A DNA stretch of 64,000 nucleotides from Bacillus sp. FJAT-45037. Lineage in GTDB: Bacteria > Bacillota > Bacilli > Bacillales > Bacillaceae_D. Below the pieces are notes generated by a model. The model saw only the letters and a program-made list of their open reading frames with translations, ran no database searches and was not told the DNA's origin. This document shows positions 28,124 to 38,622 of the stretch, piece by piece (the first letter of the stretch is position 1; the number at the start of each line of letters is the position of its first letter). Where the stretch lies: contig NZ_KZ454938.1 in the NCBI RefSeq assembly GCF_002797325.1, forward strand, positions 1,748,267 to 1,812,266. The letters run 5' to 3'. The position numbers were made by a program, and so were the translations under genes.

Positions 28124-28154
28124 GCATGACCTCCTCAAATCTTCTTCCTACCCT

Positions 28155-28198
28155 ACAAAAAGCAGAGGACTTAGCTTACATACTAAGCCCTCTACTCT
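28155..28198 (-). terminator. Terminator between prkC and rsgA
   Basis: Minus-strand stem AGTAGAGGGCTTAG with CTAAGTCCTCTGCT followed by TTTTG, directly after the prkC stop. It should reduce transcription into rsgA-rpe. Confidence 0.85.
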
Positions 28199-30285
28199 TA
28201 ATCAATCGTATATTGTTTCGAGCTATGTGCCAAGGTTTCATTGACATACACATCAAATGAACCAGGGTACGTCTCACTTACCTCAAGTGGAATAGAATAG
28301 ATTTTCGTCTCAGAAATAGATTCTTCTACAAACACTTGATCAGAACCTTCCGTTGTTGCGTCACGGTAGACAATCCGAATGGCATACTCGTTCCCTGCCG
28401 CTTGATCTTCTTCAGATACATCAACAGGCTGGTTCACGTCGTATTGTTTTGTGACAGGTTCACTATCTTCTTCTGGTTGTGGATCTGGCTCTTGTGGTGT
28501 CTCAGGTGGTTCCGTAGGCTCAGGGGGCGGCTGTACTTCTCTTGGTCCTCTTGAAACAATAATCTGAACATCATCCCCAGCCCGAACACTTGTGAAAGCA
28601 CCAGGAGATTGTCGAATGACTAGACCTTCATCAACAGTATCTGAATATTCTTCTTGGAAACGACCATTTAAGCCTACCTCATTCAAGTATTCTTTTACCG
28701 CTTCTTCTCGTTCACCTTCTAGATTACGTAATCGAATGTCTGACTGAACGGCATAAGTTAAATAAATCGTTGTCTCACCTGCTAACACAAGCTCACCAGC
28801 ATTCGGTCGTTGATCTAGAACAATACCCGGTGCCTCAGAAGAGTCTTCTCGCTCAATCCGTTCGACTGTAAACCCTTGATCACTTAACAATTCTTCAGCG
28901 CGGTCAACAGGAAGACCCGTCACATCGTCTAATTCAATGCCTTCTTCCTGACCATTTACATAGAGTATGACTCTCGATTGTTCCTTCACCTTCGATCCAG
29001 CTCGTTGACTTTGTCGCGCAACATGACCAGGATCTACCTCTTCGGTTTCTATTTCTTCTCGCTCAACCATTAAATTTAAACGAAGAAGATCTTCCTCAGC
29101 CTCTTCAAACGGTTTCCCAACTACATCTGGCACTTCCACTTCTGCAACATAGAATAGGTTTGGAAATAGCACAAGTGCCGCTACCGCTGATCCAAGAACT
29201 AGAAATAGCGTGATAAGAATCCCCCATAACCAACGCTTCTTTTTCTTGCTTGGTTGAGGTGGCTCACTCGGACCTTGGTTTTGTGGCTGGCCCATCTTTT
29301 TGTCCTTTGAAATAATTGGTGTAGGTGGAATCGTAGGTTGACTAGATGTTACCTCAATCGTTTTATCAATGTCATCCTCACTTAATTGCTCGTCTCTAAT
29401 AATGGGAATGGCTTTTGTTTTTTCATCTTCTTCATCCATCAACGTAAACATAGGTTCATTTAAACGTTCAGGATCTAAAACTGTCTCAACATCTTCCTCC
29501 ATCTCAGTGACAGTAGGGTATCGCTTTTCAGGATCTTTAATCGTTGCTTGTCGAATCACGTTTTCGATACTCTGAGGTAATTCAGGAACGATCGTTTTTG
29601 CTGATGGAATCTCACTTTGTAGATGTTTAATCGCAATCGAGACAGCAGTATCCCCTTTAAATGGTAATGTCCCTGTCACCATTTCATAAAGAACAATTCC
29701 AAGTGAATAGATATCAGAACGATACGTTACATGTCCACCTCGCGCTTGTTCTGGTGATAAGTAATGGACAGAACCCATGACAGAGTTCGTATGGGTAATT
29801 GTTGCTGAAGAAATTGCTCGAGCAATTCCAAAGTCGGCAACTTTAGCCACCCCGTCTTCACTCACTAAAATATTATGTGGCTTAATATCACGGTGAATGA
29901 TTTGATTAGCATGTGCATGTGAAATGGCGGCCATCATTTGTTTAAATAAATCAAGCACTCGTTCTGTTTTAAGGGGCCCCTCTTGTTGTATGAGCTCTTT
30001 TAAAGTTAGTCCTCTTACATATTCCATGACGATGTAGTAAGTATTACCTTCTTCTCCCACATCATAAATGTTTACCACATTAGGATGATTGAGGCTTGTT
30101 GCTGCTTGTGCTTCACGGCGAAAACGTTTGATGAACTGTTCATCTTCTGAAAACTGTGGTTGGAGTACTTTCACGGCGACGTGGCGATCTAAAATGACGT
30201 CTAATGCTAGATAAACATTTGCCATCCCACCGCCACCGATCGTTTCAAGAATTTGATAACGATCTGCAATTCGTTGACCTAACAT
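28198..30285 (-). CDS. prkC: PASTA-domain serine/threonine kinase PrkC
   Basis: PrkC senses cell wall fragments and phosphorylates proteins in stationary phase and spore germination. The kinase domain (about 8-270) has GGGGMANVYLALD, Lys39 in VAVKVLQ, HRDIKPHN and the DFG loop VADFGIARA. A membrane segment (WLWGILITLFLVLGSAVAAL) near residues 350-370 is followed by three PASTA repeats (VPDVVGKPFEEAEE, LDDVTGLPVDRAEE, LRNLEGEREEAV), a Pro/Glu-rich linker and a C-terminal beta domain. The ATG at 30285 has AGGTG before it; an in-frame GTG at 30294 overlaps the prpC stop. Confidence 0.97.
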   Translation of the reverse strand: MLGQRIADRYQILETIGGGGMANVYLALDVILDRHVAVKVLQPQFSEDEQFIKRFRREAQAATSLNHPNVVNIYDVGEEGNTYYIVMEYVRGLTLKELIQQEGPLKTERVLDLFKQMMAAISHAHANQIIHRDIKPHNILVSEDGVAKVADFGIARAISSATITHTNSVMGSVHYLSPEQARGGHVTYRSDIYSLGIVLYEMVTGTLPFKGDTAVSIAIKHLQSEIPSAKTIVPELPQSIENVIRQATIKDPEKRYPTVTEMEEDVETVLDPERLNEPMFTLMDEEDEKTKAIPIIRDEQLSEDDIDKTIEVTSSQPTIPPTPIISKDKKMGQPQNQGPSEPPQPSKKKKRWLWGILITLFLVLGSAVAALVLFPNLFYVAEVEVPDVVGKPFEEAEEDLLRLNLMVEREEIETEEVDPGHVARQSQRAGSKVKEQSRVILYVNGQEEGIELDDVTGLPVDRAEELLSDQGFTVERIEREDSSEAPGIVLDQRPNAGELVLAGETTIYLTYAVQSDIRLRNLEGEREEAVKEYLNEVGLNGRFQEEYSDTVDEGLVIRQSPGAFTSVRAGDDVQIIVSRGPREVQPPPEPTEPPETPQEPDPQPEEDSEPVTKQYDVNQPVDVSEEDQAAGNEYAIRIVYRDATTEGSDQVFVEESISETKIYSIPLEVSETYPGSFDVYVNETLAHSSKQYTID

Positions 30286-30290
30286 TCCCT

Positions 30291-31040
30291 TCACCTAGCC
30301 TTATATGGTTCAGTCGGATATTGGACGATAGCTATTGAGATGTTGTCTTCTCCACCACGTTCATTTGCTTTTACAATACATGCTTCAGCCTTCGCCTCTA
30401 ACGGTTGATCTCCAGTGATGATTGCTTTTAGTTCATCTTGTTCAACTTTATTAGACAATCCGTCTGAACAAAGCACAATTACTTGGTCTGCTTCCACTTG
30501 TAACGTTTGAACATCAACCTTGATGGTTGTCTCCGTTCCAAGGGCCCGAAGCAAAACATTTTTTCTTGGGTGATGCTCCGCCTCTGCTTCAGTAATTTGT
30601 CCTGTATTAACTAATTCTTGAACTAAAGAGTGATCAGACGTTTTCTGTGTAAATCCAAATTCATTGTTGATATACACTCTGCTGTCTCCAACGTGAGCCA
30701 TTGTGATAAATTCCTCTGTACACATCGTAACGACAATGGTTGTACCCATTCCTTGGCACTCTTTATTCACTTGTGCATGGTCATAAAGATACTTGTTTAG
30801 ATCTTCACATTGTTTTTTTAGCCATATCTCAGCATCTTTGGCATTAAAGGATTCATCAACATTTGCCCATTTTTTTTCGAAATAAGAAACGGACATAGAG
30901 CTCGCTACATCACCCGCTAAGTGCCCACCCATACCATCAGCAACGATAGCTAGGACACCGTACTCATTTTTAAATACACCCACGCTATCTTCGTTGTGCG
31001 AGCGTACTTTTCCGACATTGGTTTGAAACGTATAGTGCAT
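30291..31040 (-). CDS. prpC: PP2C-type protein phosphatase PrpC
   Basis: PrpC removes phosphate from PrkC and its targets. The 249 residues have the PP2C metal sites: GKVRSHNEDSVGVF, ADGMGGHLAGDVAS, MAHVGDSRVYI, VLCSDGLSNKV and the C-terminal GGEDNISIAIVQ. It sits directly before prkC. In B. subtilis rlmN precedes it; here 126 bases without a recognisable gene lie between it and rsmB. Confidence 0.97.
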   Translation of the reverse strand: MHYTFQTNVGKVRSHNEDSVGVFKNEYGVLAIVADGMGGHLAGDVASSMSVSYFEKKWANVDESFNAKDAEIWLKKQCEDLNKYLYDHAQVNKECQGMGTTIVVTMCTEEFITMAHVGDSRVYINNEFGFTQKTSDHSLVQELVNTGQITEAEAEHHPRKNVLLRALGTETTIKVDVQTLQVEADQVIVLCSDGLSNKVEQDELKAIITGDQPLEAKAEACIVKANERGGEDNISIAIVQYPTEPYKAR

Positions 31041-31166
31041 GCTCTAGATCACCTCAGCTCTTCACTTGTTCTCTCATTAAACGTAAATGCTCCAACGATC
31101 TTACATCGGACGTTTTATCACATCAACTATTACGAATACGTTCTACATTTTTCTTTAAAACCCTTT

Positions 31167-32516
31167 TTATGATTGTTTGGTTAAACTCGAAATAAAGAAA
31201 CCATCCGTATTGAAATCTTGAGGAAGAATTGTAACCATTCCTTTTTTCATTCGCTTTAATTGCTGTACTTGCTTCGGTAAACGTTCGGCTAGTGACTCAT
31301 CTACTGAAAACGTTGGGTGTTCTTGTAAGAAAGATTCAACCATTCGTTCATTCTCATCTTTGTCCACTGTACATGTACTATATACAAGTGTGCCACCTTT
31401 TTTTAGTAAAGGTGCTACAGCTTCTAGTATTTGCGCTTGAATTCGCCCAATCGCTTCTACATCCGACTCTTTCTTTGCCCATTTAATATCTGGTTTACGT
31501 TTAATAACGCCAAATCCTGAGCACGGGGCATCAATTAATATGCGATCAAAACTCTCTTCTTGGTATGTGTCCATCAACGTTCTCGCATCATTTGCCATAG
31601 CTTCAATAATTGTTAAGCCTAATCGGTCTGCTTGTCCGCGAATAAGCTTCACCTTATGTTCATGCAAATCAAAGGCTAGAACGCTTCCTTCGTTATCCAT
31701 TTGTTCAGCAATATGAGTTGACTTCCCACCAGGTGCTGCACAAACATCTGCCACTCTTTCACCAGGTGAAGCACCAAGCGCACGACTGACTAACATCGAA
31801 CTTTCATCTTGTGCTGTGACATAACCTTTCTTAAACACAGCCGTGTCAAATAGTTGACCATAATTAATAATAAGTGCATCCGGAGATAAATGACCAATGC
31901 TTGCTTCAACCCCTTCATCTTGAAGCATCTCAATCACTTCCTCTCTTGTACCCATAATACGATTCACACGCACTGTGACAGATGGATGCAGAAGATTTTC
32001 TTCGCACATCTTTCGTGTGTCCTCTTCACCAAATTGGCGAATCCAACGTTCAACTAGCCAATGAGGATGACTTGTTTCTAGTGCCATTCGTTTAATTGGA
32101 TCTTTAACATCGGACACATCTGGCAGCCCTTCACGTTGAATGCTACGCAAAACACCATTGACCATCCCACTAATGCCTTTATGTCCTTTTTTATTTGCAA
32201 TCGTTACCGCTTCATGGACGATTGCACGGTCTGGAATTCTGTCTAGATAAACCAGTTGATACACAGACAGTCGGAGCAACACTTTCACCCATGGTTCTAA
32301 TTTGTTTAGGCCCTTTTTCACAAAAGGTGTCAAATAAAAATCAAGTGTATCTCTGCGTTGAATTGTCCCATACACCAACTCTGTTAATAAACCGATATCA
32401 CGTCGATCTAGTTTTGATTGATTAATGGTCTGGTTTAACAGAAGGTTACTGTATGCTTGATTTTTCTCAATTTGCATTAATACATCTACAGCTACTTCAC
32501 GTACATTTTTATTCAT
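31167..32516 (-). CDS. rsmB: 16S rRNA (cytosine-967-C5)-methyltransferase RsmB
   Basis: RsmB methylates C967 of 16S rRNA. An N-terminal NusB-like RNA-binding domain (about 1-135, [13 protein letters not shown]) precedes the methyltransferase domain with [16 protein letters not shown], catalytic cysteines in [15 protein letters not shown] and [12 protein letters not shown]. The 449 residues are the B. subtilis length. It overlaps the end of fmt by eight bases. The usual downstream neighbour rlmN is missing. Confidence 0.97.
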   Translation of the reverse strand: MNKNVREVAVDVLMQIEKNQAYSNLLLNQTINQSKLDRRDIGLLTELVYGTIQRRDTLDFYLTPFVKKGLNKLEPWVKVLLRLSVYQLVYLDRIPDRAIVHEAVTIANKKGHKGISGMVNGVLRSIQREGLPDVSDVKDPIKRMALETSHPHWLVERWIRQFGEEDTRKMCEENLLHPSVTVRVNRIMGTREEVIEMLQDEGVEASIGHLSPDALIINYGQLFDTAVFKKGYVTAQDESSMLVSRALGASPGERVADVCAAPGGKSTHIAEQMDNEGSVLAFDLHEHKVKLIRGQADRLGLTIIEAMANDARTLMDTYQEESFDRILIDAPCSGFGVIKRKPDIKWAKKESDVEAIGRIQAQILEAVAPLLKKGGTLVYSTCTVDKDENERMVESFLQEHPTFSVDESLAERLPKQVQQLKRMKKGMVTILPQDFNTDGFFISSLTKQS

Positions 32517-33459
32517 TTTCTTCTCCTACCTTCATCCCTACTTCAAGGTGACTACCCGCTCCGCGTAAATATTGCTCAGCGCTCATTCTCTTTTTACCAG
32601 AAGGCTGTACTTCTGTCAGTCTTAAAGCCGTCTGATTTCCTGTCGCAACGACGAAAGAGTCTTCTTCTATGCTCATAATGACTCCAGCATCAGATACTTT
32701 TGTCACTGATTCTTTTTGGGCCCACCAAATTTTCAACGGCTTGCCTTCTAATGTTGTAAAAGCAACCGGCCAAGGACGCAAGCCGCGAACTTGATTATAA
32801 AGCTCTTCTCCCGTTTTTGACCAATCGATTTTCTCCATCTCACGAGTTATATTTTTTGCAAACGTGACCTTGGATTCGTCTTGGACTTTAGGAGTAATCT
32901 CTCCGGCAATTAGTGGCGGTATCGTTTCACTTAACAACTTCGCCCCTGCTTCACTTAACTTATCATGCATCGAACCAACATGATCGCTTTCTAAAATAGG
33001 AACGACTACTTGCGTTAATATATCTCCCGCATCAAGTTTTTTCACCATATACATAATCGTGATGCCGGTTTCTGATTCACCGTCAATAATGGACTGGTGA
33101 ATCGGTGCACCTCCACGGTATTTAGGGAGAAGCGATGCATGTACATTAATACACCCATGCTCTGGCACATCGAGTATTTCACTTGGAAGAATTTGACCGT
33201 AAGCCGCTGTTACAACAAGGTGCGGCGCAAATGCTAACACTTTAACAATTTCTTCTTCATCTCTAATTCTTTCAGGTTGCAAAACCGGTATTCCGTGTTT
33301 CTCAGCTTCGATTTTTACAGGAGGAGGCGTTAATGTACGCTTACGACCAACTGGACGGTCGGGCTGTGTCACAACTGCGACAACATTATACCCCTCTATG
33401 ATTAATTGACGTAGGACTGGAACGGAAAAGTCTGGTGTTCCCATAAAAACGATGTTCAT
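32509..33459 (-). CDS. fmt: Methionyl-tRNA formyltransferase
   Basis: Fmt formylates initiator Met-tRNA. The formyl transferase domain starts [15 protein letters not shown] and has [20 protein letters not shown] with the catalytic Asn-His pair and [19 protein letters not shown]. The C-terminal OB fold covers about residues 205-310. I use the ATG at 33459; a TTG three codons upstream is possible. The deformylase gene def, usually between priA and fmt, is absent, so the matching enzyme must be encoded elsewhere. Confidence 0.97.
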   Translation of the reverse strand: MNIVFMGTPDFSVPVLRQLIIEGYNVVAVVTQPDRPVGRKRTLTPPPVKIEAEKHGIPVLQPERIRDEEEIVKVLAFAPHLVVTAAYGQILPSEILDVPEHGCINVHASLLPKYRGGAPIHQSIIDGESETGITIMYMVKKLDAGDILTQVVVPILESDHVGSMHDKLSEAGAKLLSETIPPLIAGEITPKVQDESKVTFAKNITREMEKIDWSKTGEELYNQVRGLRPWPVAFTTLEGKPLKIWWAQKESVTKVSDAGVIMSIEEDSFVVATGNQTALRLTEVQPSGKKRMSAEQYLRGAGSHLEVGMKVGEENE

Positions 33460-33502
33460 ATTCTTCAACTACCTTTCATTCTTACCTTCAACCAACCAAT
33501 TT

Positions 33503-35914
33503 CTACATAAAAAAATAGGGGTTTAGATCAATAGAGATGAGAAGATCTCCCTGACTTGTCTCTTTTAAATAATGTTGTTGGATTTCACGTAATGTGTTCA
33601 CGAGTTTAGGTTCATTTTTGTATTTTATCATGCATTGATAGCGATATCTATCTTTTATACGGGCAATTGGAGACGCAACTGGACCTAAAATAATCGTTTC
33701 ATTTGCCAATTGCTCTCTTAAAAATCGAGTAAGTTTTTCCGTCACTCCAATAACTTTTGTCAGCTCTGGATGAGAGACATGAATTAAGGTCAAGTAGTAG
33801 TAAGGGGGATAGCCTCCCTGACGCCTTTGTTGCATCTCCATATCAAAATATTGATGAAAATCATGGGATTTAACAAGTTCAATACTATAATGTTCGGGAG
33901 TATACGTTTGGATGATTACCTCACCTAATAAATCATGTCTCCCTGCTCGTCCACTTACTTGCTCCATCAATTGAAAGGTTCGCTCACTTGATCGGAAATC
34001 TGGGATATGAAGCATTGAATCCGCAGCTAGAACACCTACTAAGGTAATTTTCGGGAAATCAAGCCCTTTGGCGATCATTTGTGTCCCGAGTAAGATATCC
34101 GCTTCCCCTTTTCCAAATGCTTTTAATAACCTTTCGTGTGACCCCTTTTTTCGAGTCGTATCCACATCCATCCGAATGACTCTTGCTTCTGGAAGGACAC
34201 GTGTTAATTCTTCTTCAACTTTTTGCGTTCCGGTTCCAAAGAAGCGAATATGATCGCTCCCACATGAATGACACACTTCTGGCATCGGTTCTTCATGGCC
34301 GCAATAATGACACTTCAAGTTGTGATGACTACGATGGTAGGTGAGTGATATATCACAATGGTCACAGGTGGCTACATACCCACAATCGCGACACATAACA
34401 AATGTTGAATACCCTCGTCTATTTAAAAACAACACCATTTGTTCTTTTTTCTTTAAGCGATCTTGCATTTTTTCAAGTAAATCCGTCGAAAACATTGAGC
34501 GATTGCCTGTGCGTAATTCTTCGCGCATATCAATCACTTCAACCGTTGGCATTGCTCGATTGTTCACGCGCTCAAGCAATGATAAAAGAGTATAGACTCC
34601 TTTCTTTGCACGAGCGTATGATTCAAGTGCGGGTGTTGCGCTACCTAAAATAACTGGACACTGGTGATACTCACCTCGAAACATCGCAACGTCCCTCGCA
34701 TGATAGCGGGGAGCTTCTTCTTGCTTATAGCTTGCTTCATGTTCTTCATCAATAATGATGATTCCAAGATTGGTAAACGGAGCAAAAACCGCAGAACGGG
34801 CTCCAACAACCACTTGAACTTCATGGCGATGAATCTTCCGCCATTCATCATATTTTTCTCCCATTGATAAACCAGAATGCAAGACGGCTACTTTACTACC
34901 GAATCTCCCTTTAAATCGATCAACCATTTGCGGCGTCAATGAAATCTCAGGAACAAGCACAATCGCTTCTTTTCCTTTTTGAAGGGTTTGATCAATTGAT
35001 TGCAAATAAATCTCTGTTTTTCCGCTCCCCGTTACGCCATGTAGCAAGAAAGGCTCATGCTTATTGGATTCAATTGTCTTTAAAATAGGCGTAATCACCT
35101 CTTCTTGCTTGGCGGTTAATGAGAGGGGCACCGAGCGTTCAATCTCCATACCTGCTGTTGGGTCACGGTACACTTCAACATCCGATTCAATCACCACTCC
35201 ACTTTTAAGTAAAGAAGTAAGGGTCGCTCTTGTCGTTTCGAGTGTATTTAGAAGGTCAAGAGATTTGACCGGTCGATTGCTTTTATGTAACTCAATTACT
35301 ACATCACGTTGCTTCGTTGCACGTGTTGAAATACCGTCTAGTAATGTTTGTAGCGTTTGATGTTTATCGGCTAAAGAGAGAACTCGCTCTGTTTTTTTAT
35401 TGCCCTTATCTTTGACAACATAGTTCACATCGAGAAGACCTTTTTCGATCCCTTTTTGAACTCGTTTCATCACATATGGGTGGTTTTTCGTCAATTGATC
35501 TAAATCAAGATTTGTTTTCAATGAAAAGAGTTCCTGCAACTCCTCACTTAACTCGCTTATATCTCGAGATACAACTACTTCTTTTTTAACTTTTGACCGA
35601 AGTGCTGCTGGGAGCATCGCATGAAAAGCAGAAATTTTAAAGCTAAGCGTTTTATCTGTTAGCCACTCTCCAAGCTCGATTAACTCTGGCGTTAACACAG
35701 GCACAACATCTAGCATGGTTTGAAGCGGTTTGAGTTTCTTAAATTCCGAAGTCTCAGCCAACTCTACAACAACACCTTGGATTGTCCTCGGCCCAAATGG
35801 CACAGCCACTCGCATTCCAGGCTTAATGACATCTTCCCAGTGAACAGGAATGCTATAATCAAACAATCGATCGGTCTGCTGTGTTGGTACATCAACAATG
35901 ACTTTTGCAATCAT
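33503..35914 (-). CDS. priA: Primosomal replication-restart helicase PriA
   Basis: PriA reloads the replicative helicase at stalled forks. The N-terminal DNA-binding domain (about 1-190) precedes a helicase core with HGVTGSGKTEIYL, DEEHEASYKQEE (motif II) and LGSATPALESY. The zinc-binding insertion has eight cysteines in CRDCGYVATCDHC, CHYC and CHSC near residues 505-560. GTQMIAKGLDFPK and QVSGRAGR follow. The 803 residues match the norm. It overlaps coaBC by four bases. Confidence 0.98.
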   Translation of the reverse strand: MIAKVIVDVPTQQTDRLFDYSIPVHWEDVIKPGMRVAVPFGPRTIQGVVVELAETSEFKKLKPLQTMLDVVPVLTPELIELGEWLTDKTLSFKISAFHAMLPAALRSKVKKEVVVSRDISELSEELQELFSLKTNLDLDQLTKNHPYVMKRVQKGIEKGLLDVNYVVKDKGNKKTERVLSLADKHQTLQTLLDGISTRATKQRDVVIELHKSNRPVKSLDLLNTLETTRATLTSLLKSGVVIESDVEVYRDPTAGMEIERSVPLSLTAKQEEVITPILKTIESNKHEPFLLHGVTGSGKTEIYLQSIDQTLQKGKEAIVLVPEISLTPQMVDRFKGRFGSKVAVLHSGLSMGEKYDEWRKIHRHEVQVVVGARSAVFAPFTNLGIIIIDEEHEASYKQEEAPRYHARDVAMFRGEYHQCPVILGSATPALESYARAKKGVYTLLSLLERVNNRAMPTVEVIDMREELRTGNRSMFSTDLLEKMQDRLKKKEQMVLFLNRRGYSTFVMCRDCGYVATCDHCDISLTYHRSHHNLKCHYCGHEEPMPEVCHSCGSDHIRFFGTGTQKVEEELTRVLPEARVIRMDVDTTRKKGSHERLLKAFGKGEADILLGTQMIAKGLDFPKITLVGVLAADSMLHIPDFRSSERTFQLMEQVSGRAGRHDLLGEVIIQTYTPEHYSIELVKSHDFHQYFDMEMQQRRQGGYPPYYYLTLIHVSHPELTKVIGVTEKLTRFLREQLANETIILGPVASPIARIKDRYRYQCMIKYKNEPKLVNTLREIQQHYLKETSQGDLLISIDLNPYFFM

Positions 35915-37134
35915 TCACGCGGTTTCCTTTCCTCATAACGAAGGATTTCCTCGATAATTTCTTTCGCTACTTCATCCTTCGTTTGTTGCTCGTAATTTGT
36001 CAGATGTCCATCTTTCGTCATGATTGTAACTATATTTGTATCACCTTTGAATCCTGCTCCGGGTGTCATAATATTATTCGCTACGATGAGATCTAGATTT
36101 TTTTTATCTAGTTTTTGTTTTGCATACTCTTGTACATGTTGGCTCTCAGCCGCGAAACCAACTAAGATTTGTGACGTTTTCTTTTCACCAAGCGTGTGCA
36201 AGATATCAATAGTTCTCTCCATTGGCACACTCCAATCACCTGGTTGTTTTTTTCGTTTATGATCAGCCGTTTCACTCGGTCTATAGTCAGCGACAGCTGC
36301 CGACTTAATGACGATATCCGCTTGACTATATACCTTCATCACTTCTTCATACATCTCTTGTGCCGTCGTCACTTGGATCACGCTCATACCTGTTGGCTCA
36401 TCAAGATTGGTCGGACCTGTTATTAGCGTGACATTAGCTCCAAGGTCTCTCGCTGCACGAGCGACGGCATAGCCCATTTTTCCAGTGGAGTGATTCGTAA
36501 AATAACGAACGGGGTCAATTTTTTCCTGAGTAGGCCCGGCTGTAATCATCACATGTTTTCCGTGTAAAGATTTCGCACCTTGATCCTCATTCTTGGAAAA
36601 CGTAGCTTCAATCGCTTGTTGCAACACTTCAGGTTCCGCCATTCGGCCTTTCCCCGTCCATCCACATGCCAAGTAACCTGATTCCCCTTCAACAAATGTG
36701 TATCCATACTCTTTTAAAGTAGAGATGTTTTTTTGAACAGCGGGATGTTGGTACATGTTCACATTCATAGCCGGAGCCAGTAAGACTGGTGATTTTGTTG
36801 CGAGCAACGTGGTTGTAATCATATCATCAGCAATGCCATTTGCTAGTTTCCCTATCACATTGGCTGTTGCTGGGGCAATCATTACAACTTCTGCCCAATC
36901 AGCTAATTCGATATGAGCGATCTTTGTTGGGTCAGGTTCATTAAATGTCCAATCATACACCGGTTGGCGTGATAAGGCTTGAAACGTTAATGGGGTAACA
37001 AATTCTTTTGCTGACTGTGACATCATGACTTTTACCTCTGCTCCGCTTTGAACAAGCTTACTTGTTAATGCACAAGCTTTGTAAGCAGCAATTCCCCCTG
37101 ATACAGCTAATAAAATCTTCTTCCCATGTAGCAT
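35911..37134 (-). CDS. coaBC: Bifunctional CoaBC, phosphopantothenoylcysteine synthetase/decarboxylase
   Basis: CoaBC joins cysteine to phosphopantothenate and decarboxylates the product in coenzyme A synthesis. The N-terminal flavin decarboxylase (CoaC, about 1-185) has VSGGIAAYK, APATANVIGKLANGIADD and PAMNVNMYQHP. The C-terminal synthetase (CoaB) has TAGPTQEKIDPVRYFTNHS, GANVTLITGPTNL and VGFAAES. The 407 residues are the usual fused length. It starts after GGTGAGGAG and is 200 bases from rpoZ. Confidence 0.97.
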   Translation of the reverse strand: MLHGKKILLAVSGGIAAYKACALTSKLVQSGAEVKVMMSQSAKEFVTPLTFQALSRQPVYDWTFNEPDPTKIAHIELADWAEVVMIAPATANVIGKLANGIADDMITTTLLATKSPVLLAPAMNVNMYQHPAVQKNISTLKEYGYTFVEGESGYLACGWTGKGRMAEPEVLQQAIEATFSKNEDQGAKSLHGKHVMITAGPTQEKIDPVRYFTNHSTGKMGYAVARAARDLGANVTLITGPTNLDEPTGMSVIQVTTAQEMYEEVMKVYSQADIVIKSAAVADYRPSETADHKRKKQPGDWSVPMERTIDILHTLGEKKTSQILVGFAAESQHVQEYAKQKLDKKNLDLIVANNIMTPGAGFKGDTNIVTIMTKDGHLTNYEQQTKDEVAKEIIEEILRYEERKPRE

Positions 37135-37332
37135 GATGTCTCCTCACCCTTCATCGATGTCAATTATGTTATTCAATATGTAATCAGATACTCTTGACCT
37201 ACATTCTCTCAATATTGTGCAGACGTAAACAAAGAGCCTGCCCTCAAAACACGCGTAGATTGAAAGTCAAGACTATATCTTGGATTGTTCAACCATTGTG
37301 TATTGAGAGTCAGACTCTTTCTCTAAGTATAA

Positions 37333-37553
37333 TTAATCTATCTCATTGCTCGCTTCTGTTTCTTCATAGCGCAAATGCTCTTCTATGATCTCTTCAAGCG
37401 CCATACCAACTGGCTTATGTGCTTTTGGGTTGGATACAAGTGGACCACGTTTTGCGTCCTCGCGAATTTCTCTTGCACGCTTTGCTGAAACTGTTACTAG
37501 CGTGTACTTTGAATCCAACTTTTCCATTAGTGAATCTATCGATGGATATAGCA

Positions 37554-37554
<1 letters not shown>
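37333..37554 (-). CDS. rpoZ: RNA polymerase omega subunit
   Basis: Omega helps fold and hold the beta-prime subunit. The 73-residue protein has [24 protein letters not shown] and [14 protein letters not shown], the conserved core. It overlaps the gmk stop by one base (TAATG), the standard gmk-rpoZ-coaBC arrangement. Confidence 0.97.
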
Positions 37555-38177
<623 letters not shown>

Positions 38178-38260
38178 CTACACCACTTAGATTACACAAG
38201 TTGTGGCTGCATACTCAATTAATATGTGTCAGATTAAAAATAAGGCATTCACACTAAGTG

Positions 38261-38524
38261 CTATGCCTCCTCAGAACCATCGTCTTTAGTCGTTAGTCGC
38301 TGAGCAACTGTCTCAGGTTGAACGGCGCTTAAGATTACATGGTCGCTGTCTGCAATAATAACAGCTCTCGTTCTTCGTCCATACGTCGCATCAATAAGCA
38401 TGTTACGATCACGCGCATCTTGGATGATTCGTTTAATCGGTGCAGATTCTGGACTCACAATGGAGATAATTCGGTTTGCCGAAACAATATTACCGAACCC
38501 AATGTTAATGAGTTTAATATTCAT
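38261..38524 (-). CDS. remA: Extracellular matrix regulator RemA (YlzA)
   Basis: RemA is an 87-residue DNA-binding protein that activates biofilm matrix operons and osmoprotection genes in B. subtilis. The sequence begins [27 protein letters not shown] and contains [22 protein letters not shown], strongly conserved. It lies between yloC and gmk as in B. subtilis. The presence of other biofilm genes cannot be judged here. Confidence 0.96.
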   Translation of the reverse strand: MNIKLINIGFGNIVSANRIISIVSPESAPIKRIIQDARDRNMLIDATYGRRTRAVIIADSDHVILSAVQPETVAQRLTTKDDGSEEA

Positions 38525-38622
38525 GCATGTTCCCCCATCTGTTAGGAGAGCCTACGACCACTCTCATCATTTTTAACCAAACTAACCTAACTATATACGA
38601 AAAGGCGTTCGATTTCTACGGT

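Noticed and set aside
31041-31166. A short open stretch before prpC, possible remnant of rlmN
   Set aside because: About 20 codons (ending EHLRLMREQVKS) are open, but they do not resemble the RlmN C-terminus that I know and have no start signal.
37308-37325. AGAGTCTGACTCT palindrome after rpoZ as a terminator
   Set aside because: The stem is short, has almost no loop and is not followed by a T-run on the minus strand.
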